DNA of 9,305 bases, taken from the NCBI GenBank assembly GCA_009700715.1, contig WLLM01000022.1, positions 1-9,305 of the forward strand. The letters run 5' to 3'. Below, one piece after another: positions 1-6,870 of the stretch; position 1 is the stretch's first letter; each line of letters opens with the position of its first letter. Source of the stretch: Actinomycetota bacterium (GTDB lineage Bacteria; Actinomycetota; Actinomycetes; Nanopelagicales; Nanopelagicaceae). Both the position numbers and the translations under genes were made by a program. The notes beneath the pieces are model-generated. The model had not been told where the DNA came from. It did not search any database and saw only the letters and a list, made by a program, of their open reading frames with translations.

Positions 1-432
1 ATCTCCGATGCTGCAGAACGCAAAAACCTGGTCAACATTTTGAGCGCATACGGATTGCCGCTCGGAGAAGCATTTCAATTGCGCGATGACATGCTCGGAA
101 TCTTTGGCGATCCATCGGTAACCGGTAAGCCGGCCGGTGATGATCTTCGCGAAGGTAAGCGCACAGTTTTGATGGCAATGACCCTAGAGCGCGCTGATCA
201 AGCAACGGCAGCCAAGATCACCGCTGCTTTGGGCCGCGAAGATTTAACTTCAGATCAGATCGAGGAAATTCGTGGGCTTATAACCGCAACTGGCGCAGTT
301 AAAGATGTCGAAGATCTCATTGAGGGCCTACTTTCCAACGCGCTAACTGCGGCAAACTCTGCTGAAATTGACCCTTCAGCCCGCGAGTTACTGATTGAAC
401 TCGCAACTAGCGCAACTCGTAGGAGCCATTAA
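1..432 (+). CDS. crtE: Geranylgeranyl diphosphate synthase (polyprenyl synthetase), C-terminal part only
   Basis: The reading frame is open from base 1, so the gene is cut by the window edge; 143 C-terminal residues are present. The fragment carries the second aspartate-rich motif of trans-isoprenyl diphosphate synthases: FQLRDD at residues 25-30 of the fragment followed by LGIFGD, which binds Mg-diphosphate of the allylic substrate. After it comes the usual GKPAGDDLREGKRT stretch (about 42-55). The family condenses isopentenyl diphosphate with allylic diphosphates in the cytosol. Product length is normally set near the first aspartate motif, which is outside the window, so GGPP is inferred from the adjacent crtI and crtB. 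Its TAA stop is immediately followed by the crtI ATG, so the genes are almost certainly co-transcribed. idsA is an equally fair name. Confidence 0.93.
   Translation: MSDAAERKNLVNILSAYGLPLGEAFQLRDDMLGIFGDPSVTGKPAGDDLREGKRTVLMAMTLERADQATAAKITAALGREDLTSDQIEEIRGLITATGAVKDVEDLIEGLLSNALTAANSAEIDPSARELLIELATSATRRSH
421..425 (+). promoter_or_regulatory. Shine-Dalgarno site for crtI
   Basis: AGGAG lies inside the last codons of the upstream synthase, seven bases before the ATG at 433. It is the clearest ribosome-binding site in the window and supports the chosen crtI start directly after the upstream stop codon. Confidence 0.7.
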
Positions 433-1917
433 ATGCCCGCAAAAGTTAAGGGACCAACCGATCACGTCGTCGTAGTTGGCGCAGGTCTTGCGGGCTTAAG
501 TGCAGCGCTTCGTTTAGCTGGTGCTGGCCGCAAAGTTACTGTTATTGAACGCGAATCTGTACCGGGTGGACGTAACGGTCTGCTGGAAAAAGATGGTTAC
601 TCATTTGATACCGGTCCAACCGTATTAACTATGCCTTCGCTCATTCAAGATGCCTTTAGCTGCGTCGGTGAAGATATGAAAGATTGGATTGAGCTAACTC
701 CAGTAAAGCCGCTCTATCGCGCTTTTTATCACGATGGTTCGCAGATCGATGTTCATGCCAACACCGCTGAGATGGAAGAAGAAATTCGTCGCACCGTCAG
801 CGCTGAAGAAGCGATGGGCTATCGCAAGTACGTTGATTTCGTAACCAAGTTATACAAGTACGAAATGAACGACTTCATTGATCGCAACATTGATTCACCG
901 CTTAACTTGCTCACACCTAACCTGGCTCGCTTGATTGCACTCGGTGGATTTAGACGCCTTTCTCCAAAGGTAAATCAATTTCTGAAAGATCCACGTTTGC
1001 AAAAGGTTTATTCATTCCAGGCGATGTATGCCGGAGTAAGTCCACAACAAGCGCTAGCCATCTACGCAGTTATCGCTTACATGGATTCAGTAAATGGCGT
1101 CTTCTTCCCTAAGGGTGGAATGCATGCGGTTCCTCGCGGGCTTGCAGCTGCAGCGGAAAAGCATGGAGTTACATTTAAGTACAACACCACGGTAACTCGC
1201 CTAGAAGTTGAAAACTCACGCGCCAAGGCAGTTATTACCGACACCGGCGAACGTATCGAGTGCGATGTAGTTGTTATGAATCCAGATCTGCCAGTTGTAT
1301 GGCGCGATCTGCTCGGCAAGACCCCGCTTTCAGTAAAGCGTCTTAAGTACTCACCATCATGCGCCACTTTGCTCGTTGGATCTTCGAAGAAGTACGACCA
1401 CGTAGCTCACCACAATATTCACTTCGGCGAATCTTGGGATGGCGTCTTTGATGAGCTAATTAATAAGAAGACTCTTATGTCTGATCCATCTGTTCTTGTA
1501 ACTATTCCGACAAAAGATGATGCCGCGTTGGCACCTGCCGGTAAAGAGAGTTATTACATCCTCTATCCAACTCCAAACTTGGATGCCGATATTGATTGGA
1601 AGACCCAGGCTCGTCCATATCGCGATCAGATGATTAAGACTCTAGAAGAACGTGGCTACACCGGATTTGGCGATGCGATTGAAACCGAAGTCATGACGAC
1701 TCCGCTGGATTGGCAGGCACGCGGCATGGAACGTGGTGCGCCTTTTGCTAGCGCACATACCTTCTTCCAAACCGGACCATTCCGTCCCCGCAATATCGCT
1801 GCAGGTTTTGAAAACGTTGTCTTTGCTGGTTCTGGTACTCAACCAGGTGTTGGTGTTCCAATGGTTTTGATTTCTGGTCGCTTAGCGGCAGAGCGAATCG
1901 TAGGTCCGGTTAAGTAA
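433..1917 (+). CDS. crtI: Phytoene desaturase CrtI
   Basis: A 494-residue FAD-dependent carotenoid desaturase, the usual length for bacterial CrtI. The N-terminus has the Rossmann dinucleotide motif GAGLAG (residues 16-21), an acidic residue at the end of the second strand (E39) and GGR at 45-47, followed by GPTVLTMP (61-68), typical of the CrtI/CrtN group. The C-terminus carries the family signature AGSGTQPGVGVP near residues 465-476, with Gln where many homologues have His or Val. The family introduces double bases-conjugating desaturations into phytoene, giving zeta-carotene, neurosporene or lycopene at the membrane; the number of steps cannot be read from the sequence. The start follows the synthase stop directly with a good AGGAG site, and the stop abuts the crtB GTG. 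CrtN-like or other desaturase activity is unlikely given phytoene synthase next door. Confidence 0.95.
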   Translation: MPAKVKGPTDHVVVVGAGLAGLSAALRLAGAGRKVTVIERESVPGGRNGLLEKDGYSFDTGPTVLTMPSLIQDAFSCVGEDMKDWIELTPVKPLYRAFYHDGSQIDVHANTAEMEEEIRRTVSAEEAMGYRKYVDFVTKLYKYEMNDFIDRNIDSPLNLLTPNLARLIALGGFRRLSPKVNQFLKDPRLQKVYSFQAMYAGVSPQQALAIYAVIAYMDSVNGVFFPKGGMHAVPRGLAAAAEKHGVTFKYNTTVTRLEVENSRAKAVITDTGERIECDVVVMNPDLPVVWRDLLGKTPLSVKRLKYSPSCATLLVGSSKKYDHVAHHNIHFGESWDGVFDELINKKTLMSDPSVLVTIPTKDDAALAPAGKESYYILYPTPNLDADIDWKTQARPYRDQMIKTLEERGYTGFGDAIETEVMTTPLDWQARGMERGAPFASAHTFFQTGPFRPRNIAAGFENVVFAGSGTQPGVGVPMVLISGRLAAERIVGPVK

Positions 1918-2823
1918 GTGAGTGAGTTAAACGCTGCGGGAATTACCGATCCCGAACTTCGCACATCATATGCAGAGTGCAAACGTCTTAACTCATTACA
2001 CGGCAAGACTTATTACTTAGCAACACTTTTGTTGCCAGCAAGTAAGCGGCCATTCGTACACGCACTCTATGGATTTGCTCGCTATGCCGATGAGATCGTT
2101 GATGATTTAGCTTCGACGCTGACTGCTCAAGAAAAAGCTGAAGTACTCCGCAACTGGAGTTCGGAAGTTCTGCGTGGCTTGGAAAGCGGTAAGAGTTCAG
2201 ATTTAGTCGGACGCGCGCTGATCGACACTGTTCAACGCTTTGATATTCCCCATCAACACTTCGTAGATTTCTTGCACTCCATGGAGATGGATCTAACCGT
2301 CACCGAATATCAAACCTTTGATGACCTTTACGAATATGTCTATGGATCCGCTGCTGTAATCGGATTGCAGATGGTGCCGATTCTGGGTGGAGATACCGTT
2401 AACTCACTTGAGGCAGCCAAAAACCTAGGTGTGGCTTTTCAACTCGCTAACTTTATTCGCGATGTGGGTGAAGATTTAGAACGCGGACGTGTTTATCTAC
2501 CGCTGCAAGAACTGGCCGAACACGGCGTAACTCGCCAAATGCTGGAGGCTCGCAAGTTAACCCCCGAAATTATTAGCGCACTCAAGTTTCAAATCGCGCG
2601 CGTTCGCCAATTGCAGAAAGCCGCCGAGCCGGGCATCGCAATCCTTGATAAGACAAGTCAGCCATGTATCCGCGCGGCAAGTGAGTTGTACTGCGGAATC
2701 GTTGATGAAGTTGAAAAAATTGGATATGACATCTTCAACAAGCGGGCCAAGACATCAACAGCCCGTCGCGCACGTGTTGCTTTGGCGGCATATATCAGCG
2801 CTGTAATCGCTCGTTTGCGATAA
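1918..2823 (+). CDS. crtB: Phytoene synthase CrtB
   Basis: A 301-residue squalene/phytoene synthase family protein that joins two GGPP molecules head-to-head to make phytoene. Both Mg-diphosphate-binding aspartate motifs are intact: DEIVD at residues 58-62 and DVGED at 182-186 within NFIRDVGEDLERGRVYLP. The YVYGSAAVIG segment (about 140-149) is also typical. Length agrees with bacterial CrtB. The GTG start comes directly after the crtI TAA; only a weak AGG lies upstream, so translation is probably coupled to crtI. Another member of the family (squalene or dehydrosqualene synthase) is possible in principle, but an adjacent crtI and a GGPP-type synthase argue for phytoene. The stop codon is three bases from the first paired base of a TPP riboswitch. 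Confidence 0.95.
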   Translation: MSELNAAGITDPELRTSYAECKRLNSLHGKTYYLATLLLPASKRPFVHALYGFARYADEIVDDLASTLTAQEKAEVLRNWSSEVLRGLESGKSSDLVGRALIDTVQRFDIPHQHFVDFLHSMEMDLTVTEYQTFDDLYEYVYGSAAVIGLQMVPILGGDTVNSLEAAKNLGVAFQLANFIRDVGEDLERGRVYLPLQELAEHGVTRQMLEARKLTPEIISALKFQIARVRQLQKAAEPGIAILDKTSQPCIRAASELYCGIVDEVEKIGYDIFNKRAKTSTARRARVALAAYISAVIARLR

Positions 2824-2826
2824 AGT

Positions 2827-2917
2827 AAATCTTGCGGGAGCCGCTGATACGGCTGAGAGGATCTGAAATCCAGATCGACCGCTTGACCCGTCCGGTAATG
2901 CGGATGCGGAAAGGTTT
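2827..2917 (+). promoter_or_regulatory. TPP riboswitch (THI element) controlling pnuT
   Basis: The RNA folds by eye into the thiamine pyrophosphate aptamer. P1 pairs AAATCTT (2827-2833) with AAGGTTT (2911-2917). P2 pairs GCGG (2834-2837) with CCGC (2879-2882). P3 pairs AGCCG (2839-2843) with CGGCT (2850-2854), overlapping the conserved CTGAGA at 2853-2858. An extra stem pairs GATCTG (2860-2865) with CAGATC (2871-2876). P4 pairs CCG (2888-2890) with CGG (2907-2909), and P5 pairs TCCG (2891-2894) with CGGA (2901-2904), closing a loop that contains TAAT. The likely Shine-Dalgarno of pnuT (AAGG, 2911-2914) is inside the P1 3' strand and there is no separate expression platform or poly-U terminator. 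TPP binding should therefore stabilise P1 and hide the ribosome-binding site. The PnuC-type gene downstream fits thiamine control. Confidence 0.93.
2908..2914 (+). promoter_or_regulatory. Shine-Dalgarno of pnuT, embedded in riboswitch P1
   Basis: GGAAAGG ends eight bases before the pnuT ATG at 2923. Its last four bases pair in the P1 helix of the TPP aptamer and its first two lie in P4, so the same bases serve ribosome binding and ligand-dependent folding. This is read directly from base complementarity; the switching behaviour is inferred. Confidence 0.65.
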
Positions 2918-2922
2918 AAACG

Positions 2923-3534
2923 ATGCCATCTATTTTCAACGTCTTATCAGATGTAATGGTCACTATCTGGGGGTATGAACTCTCATACTTAGAATTTGTA
3001 GCGGTACTTGCTTCATTTATTGGAGTCGCCTTAGGAATTACCGGCAAGAGAATTACTTGGCCTTGGTGGGCAATTAGTTCAGTCCTTTACGGAGTTCTCT
3101 TTATGCAATGGGAGCTCTATGCCAGCGCTGCCTTGCAGATTGTATTTATCATCGCCGCAGTGGTTGGTTGGTTTGGTTGGGAACCAACGGGTGCAAAGCC
3201 AGGAGCGCTTAAAAATATCCATCGCGCATATGTTGTAATTGCAATTATCTTGGCAACTCTCGCCCTTGCTCCGCTCCTTAAATCTTGGGGCGCTGCATCA
3301 ACGTATGCTGATGCAATTTTGTTCTTCGGTTCGCTAACCGCACAAATTCTGATGGTCTACGAGAAGTACGAGAACTGGGTTCTGTGGTTAGTTGTTGATG
3401 CGGGATATGTCGCCCTGTATGCATCACAAGATCTGCCATTTACTTCAGTCTTGTATATAACTTTCACAATTCTCGCCGCTATGGGATGGAGCAAATGGTA
3501 TGGAGCTCATCGCAGCGCTATCCGATCTCTGTAA
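2923..3534 (+). CDS. pnuT: PnuC-family transporter, probable thiamine transporter PnuT
   Basis: A 203-residue, very hydrophobic protein with about seven membrane segments (roughly 23-39, 46-60, 66-84, 102-120, 127-146, 150-167, 172-189). Family marks include WPWW (46-49), LQIVF followed by GWFGW (71-86), ENWVLWLVVDAGY (150-162) and a terminal WSKW (189-192), the WxxW aromatic pair seen in PnuC proteins. PnuC transporters move vitamins by facilitated diffusion and depend on intracellular phosphorylation to retain the substrate. The fold alone does not distinguish nicotinamide riboside (PnuC), riboflavin (PnuX) or thiamine (PnuT); the TPP riboswitch directly upstream makes thiamine, or a precursor, much the best call. 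The start lies six bases after the aptamer. The 3' end overlaps the next gene by 35 bases, so the two are co-translated from one message. Confidence 0.9.
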   Translation: MPSIFNVLSDVMVTIWGYELSYLEFVAVLASFIGVALGITGKRITWPWWAISSVLYGVLFMQWELYASAALQIVFIIAAVVGWFGWEPTGAKPGALKNIHRAYVVIAIILATLALAPLLKSWGAASTYADAILFFGSLTAQILMVYEKYENWVLWLVVDAGYVALYASQDLPFTSVLYITFTILAAMGWSKWYGAHRSAIRSL

Positions 3535-4036
3535 AGGCAAAGATCGCCCCATCATCGCAATTGATGGCCCGGCAGGAGCAGGTAAGACAACACTTGCGCA
3601 CGAACTCTTCTTGGCCTTTTCAACATCTAAGTCAGTCCAAGTTATCCATATGGATGATTTATATGCCGGTTGGGATAACGCTCTAACGCAAGATTTAAGC
3701 AAAGTTCTACGCTATTTAGTCGATCAACATCTTGCAAAGAACCCGGCGAAAATTCAACGTTTTAACTGGGGTACTTCAACCTTTGGCGATAGCGAAACGC
3801 TGCCAGTTACCGACCTATTAATTCTCGAAGGGGTTGGTAGCGCAGATAGCGATATTCAAGATCAATTCGCTGCTTTGATTTGGATGGATATAGAGCCAGA
3901 AGATGGGCTAAAACGCGTCATTGACCGCGATGGCGAACAGGTTGCAGATCAAATGAAAAAGTGGCTTACAACACAAGAGAAATATTTCTTACAACACTCA
4001 ACGCGTGAAAAGGCAGATTTCATTCTCACTACCTAA
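3500..4036 (+). CDS. Uridine kinase-like P-loop kinase of unknown substrate
   Basis: A 178-residue soluble P-loop NTPase. Walker A is GPAGAGKTT at residues 23-31; HMDDLYAGW (50-58) matches the acidic base-binding region of uridine kinase-type small-molecule kinases; ILEGVGS (108-114) sits where the second acidic motif is expected; RVIDRDG (139-145) resembles the lid. From memory, actinobacterial genomes carry similar proteins with the HMDDLY.GW and EGVGS motifs, usually annotated 'uridine kinase' or 'ATP-binding protein' without a proven substrate. The ATG has a GGAG eight bases upstream and lies inside pnuT, so the gene is co-expressed with a thiamine transporter and sits under the same riboswitch. 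By context it may phosphorylate imported thiamine or a thiamine precursor, but nucleoside or (d)NMP kinase activity cannot be excluded. The kinase assignment is firm, the substrate is not. Confidence 0.85.
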   Translation: MELIAALSDLCKGKDRPIIAIDGPAGAGKTTLAHELFLAFSTSKSVQVIHMDDLYAGWDNALTQDLSKVLRYLVDQHLAKNPAKIQRFNWGTSTFGDSETLPVTDLLILEGVGSADSDIQDQFAALIWMDIEPEDGLKRVIDRDGEQVADQMKKWLTTQEKYFLQHSTREKADFILTT

Positions 4037-4046
4037 AATTGCAGAT

Positions 4047-6008
4047 ATGTCCGATCTAACTGGCGAGCTAATTGATGGGCGCTATCAGCTCCTTCGCCAG
4101 ATGGCGGCAGGTGGAATGGCGACCATTTATGAGGCCGTTGATACTCGCTTAGATCGCAAGGTTGCGGTAAAAATAATGCATCCGCATCTGGCACAGGATG
4201 AGCAATTTGTAGAACGTTTTATTCGCGAAGCCAAAGCTTCAGCTGCGCTTTCCCACCCAAATATAGTTTCTGTACAAGATCAGGGTTGGAATCAAAATGG
4301 TACGCCTGCCGTCTTTCTAGTTATGGAGATGGTGGAAGGCCACACTCTTCGCGAATATTTAAACGAACAAGGTTCGCTCTCGGTAGCAAATGGAATCAAA
4401 TTCTTACTTCCCGTCTTAAGTGCGCTTGCTGCCGCCCATAAATTAGGAATTGTTCATCGCGATATTAAGCCAGAAAATATTCTGATCTCTAAAGAAGGTC
4501 GCATCAAGATCGCCGACTTCGGTCTTGCTAAGGGCCCGCTACTTGGGACAACAATGACCGCTGAATCCAGCATTATTCTCGGCAGCGTTTCCTACCTCTC
4601 CCCCGAGCAAGTGCAACGCGGAATCGCCGATGCGCGCAGTGATGTTTACTCGGCTGGGATAACTGCGTTTGAAATCTTTACTGGTGAGAAACCATTCGCT
4701 GGCGAAGAACCAATTCAGATCGCGTACATGCATGTAAATGATCGCGTTCCGCTGATGAGCACCAAGAAGTCAGGAATCCCGGCAGAACTTGATCAGTTAA
4801 TTTATCGCGCAACTAATTCAGATCCAGATGCCCGCCCGAAAGACGCCGGCGAATTTCACGCCGCGCTAAGCACTATTTCGCAAGCGCTCGACCCAAATCA
4901 GAAACAGATGAGTTTGGAACTAGATATCCCAATTGCTCCGATGCGCCCGGCATCAAAAAAACCAAGTCGCCGTGAACGTGCGCGCGCCGAAAAGGAAAAG
5001 ACTGTGGCATTAAAGAAGAATCGCGAAGACTCCAATAACTTGTCTGGGAAGAACGTCGCCGAAAAGAGCGATCCAGTAAAGCGTGAGACAACGGCGCAGA
5101 TTAAGAAGCGTAAGAAGGTAAGTAAGCGTGTTCGCCGCAATCGTTTCATAGCTGCCGGTCTTGCCATCGCACTCGGTATTTTCGGATGGTATGTCTTGGT
5201 CGGCCCCGGCTCGAAAGTTGTTGTTCCATCGATTGTTGGCGCTACCGAGAAGGAGGCGCTCAACGCGCTTTCACCGCTCGGTTTAACTCTAGTTATCTCC
5301 GAGAAGCGCTTTGATGAAGAAGTCGGTGATGGGCAAATTATTGAATCCAGCCCTGAAGGTGGCGGAAAAGTCGATGCAGGTGGAGAAGTAAAGGCAGTTA
5401 TCTCAAAAGGCCCAGAACGTTACGCGGTACCGATGTTAGTTGGCTTAACTCCGGAAGCGGCGGTTAACTTATTGGCTAAGTTGCCGGTAAAAGTTGGCGA
5501 ACTAAAAGAAGTATTTAACGATCAGACTCCAAAGGGTTTTGTAATTTCATCAAGCCCTGCTCAAGGCGAAAAAGTAAAACGTGGCTCCACAATTGATATC
5601 TTGGTAAGTAAAGGAATCGAAACTCTTGATGTTGCTTCATATGTTGGAAAGTCAGCAGATCAGGCGCTTAACGAGCTAACCGATGCCGGCTTTAATATAG
5701 ATAGCGTTGATCAATTTAGCGAGAGCGTTCTTGCTGGTGCGGTTATCAGCCAAGTTCCATCAGGTGGAGCACCGCTGCCAAAGGGTTCTAAAATCACACT
5801 TACTATTTCCAAGGGATCGCAATATGTATTTATCCCGAATATCTTCTCGCTAACCGAAAATAAGGCGCGCGCAGCGCTAGAAGATCTCGAATTAAAAGTT
5901 GTTGTAAAGAAGATCGGTGCTAAGAAGGTAAAGGCGGTCACAAATATCGTTCCGAAGGTCGGCACGAAGGTTAAACGTGGCAGCACGGTGACGATCACAG
6001 TAGGGTAG
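4047..6008 (+). CDS. Transmembrane Ser/Thr protein kinase with four PASTA domains (PknB/PknL type)
   Basis: With the ATG at 4047 the product has 653 residues. The N-terminal Hanks-type kinase domain spans about 10-275: glycine-rich loop AAGGMA (20-25), catalytic lysine K42 in VAVK, HRDIKPEN (137-144) with D139, DFG (157-159), a Thr/Ser-rich activation loop (about 168-180) and SPE (185-187) in place of APE. A lysine/arginine-rich juxtamembrane stretch (about 300-366) leads to one membrane helix (about 367-386). Four extracellular PASTA repeats follow (about 391-456, 459-523, 526-591, 593-653). Such kinases sense muropeptides or lipid II and regulate cell-wall growth and division. A GTG at 4005 would add 14 residues and overlap the previous gene; ATG 4047, giving MSDLTGELIDGRY, fits the family better. 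It is ten bases downstream of the P-loop kinase and four bases upstream of nfo. Confidence 0.95.
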   Translation: MSDLTGELIDGRYQLLRQMAAGGMATIYEAVDTRLDRKVAVKIMHPHLAQDEQFVERFIREAKASAALSHPNIVSVQDQGWNQNGTPAVFLVMEMVEGHTLREYLNEQGSLSVANGIKFLLPVLSALAAAHKLGIVHRDIKPENILISKEGRIKIADFGLAKGPLLGTTMTAESSIILGSVSYLSPEQVQRGIADARSDVYSAGITAFEIFTGEKPFAGEEPIQIAYMHVNDRVPLMSTKKSGIPAELDQLIYRATNSDPDARPKDAGEFHAALSTISQALDPNQKQMSLELDIPIAPMRPASKKPSRRERARAEKEKTVALKKNREDSNNLSGKNVAEKSDPVKRETTAQIKKRKKVSKRVRRNRFIAAGLAIALGIFGWYVLVGPGSKVVVPSIVGATEKEALNALSPLGLTLVISEKRFDEEVGDGQIIESSPEGGGKVDAGGEVKAVISKGPERYAVPMLVGLTPEAAVNLLAKLPVKVGELKEVFNDQTPKGFVISSSPAQGEKVKRGSTIDILVSKGIETLDVASYVGKSADQALNELTDAGFNIDSVDQFSESVLAGAVISQVPSGGAPLPKGSKITLTISKGSQYVFIPNIFSLTENKARAALEDLELKVVVKKIGAKKVKAVTNIVPKVGTKVKRGSTVTITVG

Positions 6009-6012
6009 GCAA

Positions 6013-6870
6013 ATGCCTAAAACCTCACCGCGCATCGGCGCACATACTCCAACTACTGGAGGAATGGCCAAACGATCTATCGCCTATGCCGAAACTATTG
6101 GCGCCGAAGCGATTCAGGTATTTACCTCTAACCCGCGCGGTTGGGCGATGCCGGAAACTAATCACGAAGCAGATGCCAACTTTCGCGAAAAGGCTGCCGC
6201 GTTAGATCTTGAGGTTTATGTGCATGCGCCGTTCTTGATTAACTTGGGTTCACCAACTGAAGGAACCTATAAGAACTCGCTTGCTTCAACTGAATTTTCA
6301 TTAAAGCGCGGCAAAGAGATTGGCGCACTTGGCGTAGTTGTTCACACCGGCTCAGCCGTTAATGAAGATTTCGTTGATAAAGCATGGAAGCAGATCCATA
6401 AAGGAATGATGCCGATCCTTAATGCGCTCACCGATGATGCGCCAATGTTGCTCCTTGAACCAACAGCCGGCCAAGGACAATCTCTGGTTAAGCGTTTAGA
6501 AGATTTGGAATATTACTTAAAGGCGCTGGAATACCATCCCAAAGTTGGAATCTGTCTCGATACCTGCCACGTCTTCGCCGCAGGACATGACATCGCTAAA
6601 AAAGGTGGCATGAAAGAGACCCTCGATTTACTAGTTGAAGTTGCGGGCGCAGAAAGAATTCAATTGATCCACGCCAACGATTCGATGGATGTTTGTGGAG
6701 CGCTCAAAGATCGCCACCAAAATATCGGCGATGGCTTTATCGGCGTAGATCCCTTTAAAGAGTTACTTAAACACCCGGCCGTTAAGAACGCTCCCCTAAT
6801 TCTTGAAACTCCAGGCATGGAACCAGAACACGGTAAAGAGGTTGAACTTCTCAAAGGTTTGCGGGGATGA
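6013..6870 (+). CDS. nfo: Endonuclease IV (deoxyribonuclease IV, AP endonuclease family 2)
   Basis: A 285-residue TIM-barrel AP endonuclease, the same length as E. coli Nfo. It cuts the backbone 5' of abasic sites and repairs blocked 3' ends in base-excision repair. All nine metal ligands expected for the three-zinc centre are visible: H71 (YVHAPF), H111 (VVHTGS), E149 (LLEPTAG), D183 and H186 (LDTCH), H220 (LIHAND), D233 and H235 (KDRH) and E265 (ILETPG). N-terminal IGAHTP and SNPRGW are also typical. The ATG lies four bases after the stop of the PASTA kinase gene, with TAGG around that stop as a plausible ribosome-binding site. The 3' end overlaps the next gene in an ATGA junction, so this is an operon member. 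Nothing is missing or odd in the protein. Confidence 0.97.
   Translation: MPKTSPRIGAHTPTTGGMAKRSIAYAETIGAEAIQVFTSNPRGWAMPETNHEADANFREKAAALDLEVYVHAPFLINLGSPTEGTYKNSLASTEFSLKRGKEIGALGVVVHTGSAVNEDFVDKAWKQIHKGMMPILNALTDDAPMLLLEPTAGQGQSLVKRLEDLEYYLKALEYHPKVGICLDTCHVFAAGHDIAKKGGMKETLDLLVEVAGAERIQLIHANDSMDVCGALKDRHQNIGDGFIGVDPFKELLKHPAVKNAPLILETPGMEPEHGKEVELLKGLRG

Noticed and set aside
1077..1367. Minus-strand open frame inside crtI, and similar antisense frames in the kinase, nfo, permease and aldolase genes
   Set aside because: They lie wholly opposite well-supported genes, show no recognisable protein family and look like shadows of the coding strand.
2702..2730. Possible promoter within crtB: TTGATG, 17-base spacer, TATGAC
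   Set aside because: Each box matches only four of six consensus bases and lies in coding sequence where such matches are common; kept only as a place to look for a pnuT transcript start.
3486..3686. Third overlapping frame across the pnuT/P-loop kinase junction
   Set aside because: It lacks family features, while the frame starting at 3500 holds the intact Walker A motif and the rest of the kinase.
4005..4046. Upstream GTG start adding 14 residues to the PASTA kinase
   Set aside because: It would overlap the P-loop kinase gene and adds residues not expected before the conserved N-terminus; ATG at 4047 gives the usual short lead into the GRYQLL segment.
5217..6005. Repeated DNA at the end of the PASTA kinase gene
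   Set aside because: The repetition is at protein level only (four diverged PASTA domains); no direct nucleotide repeat of note was seen.
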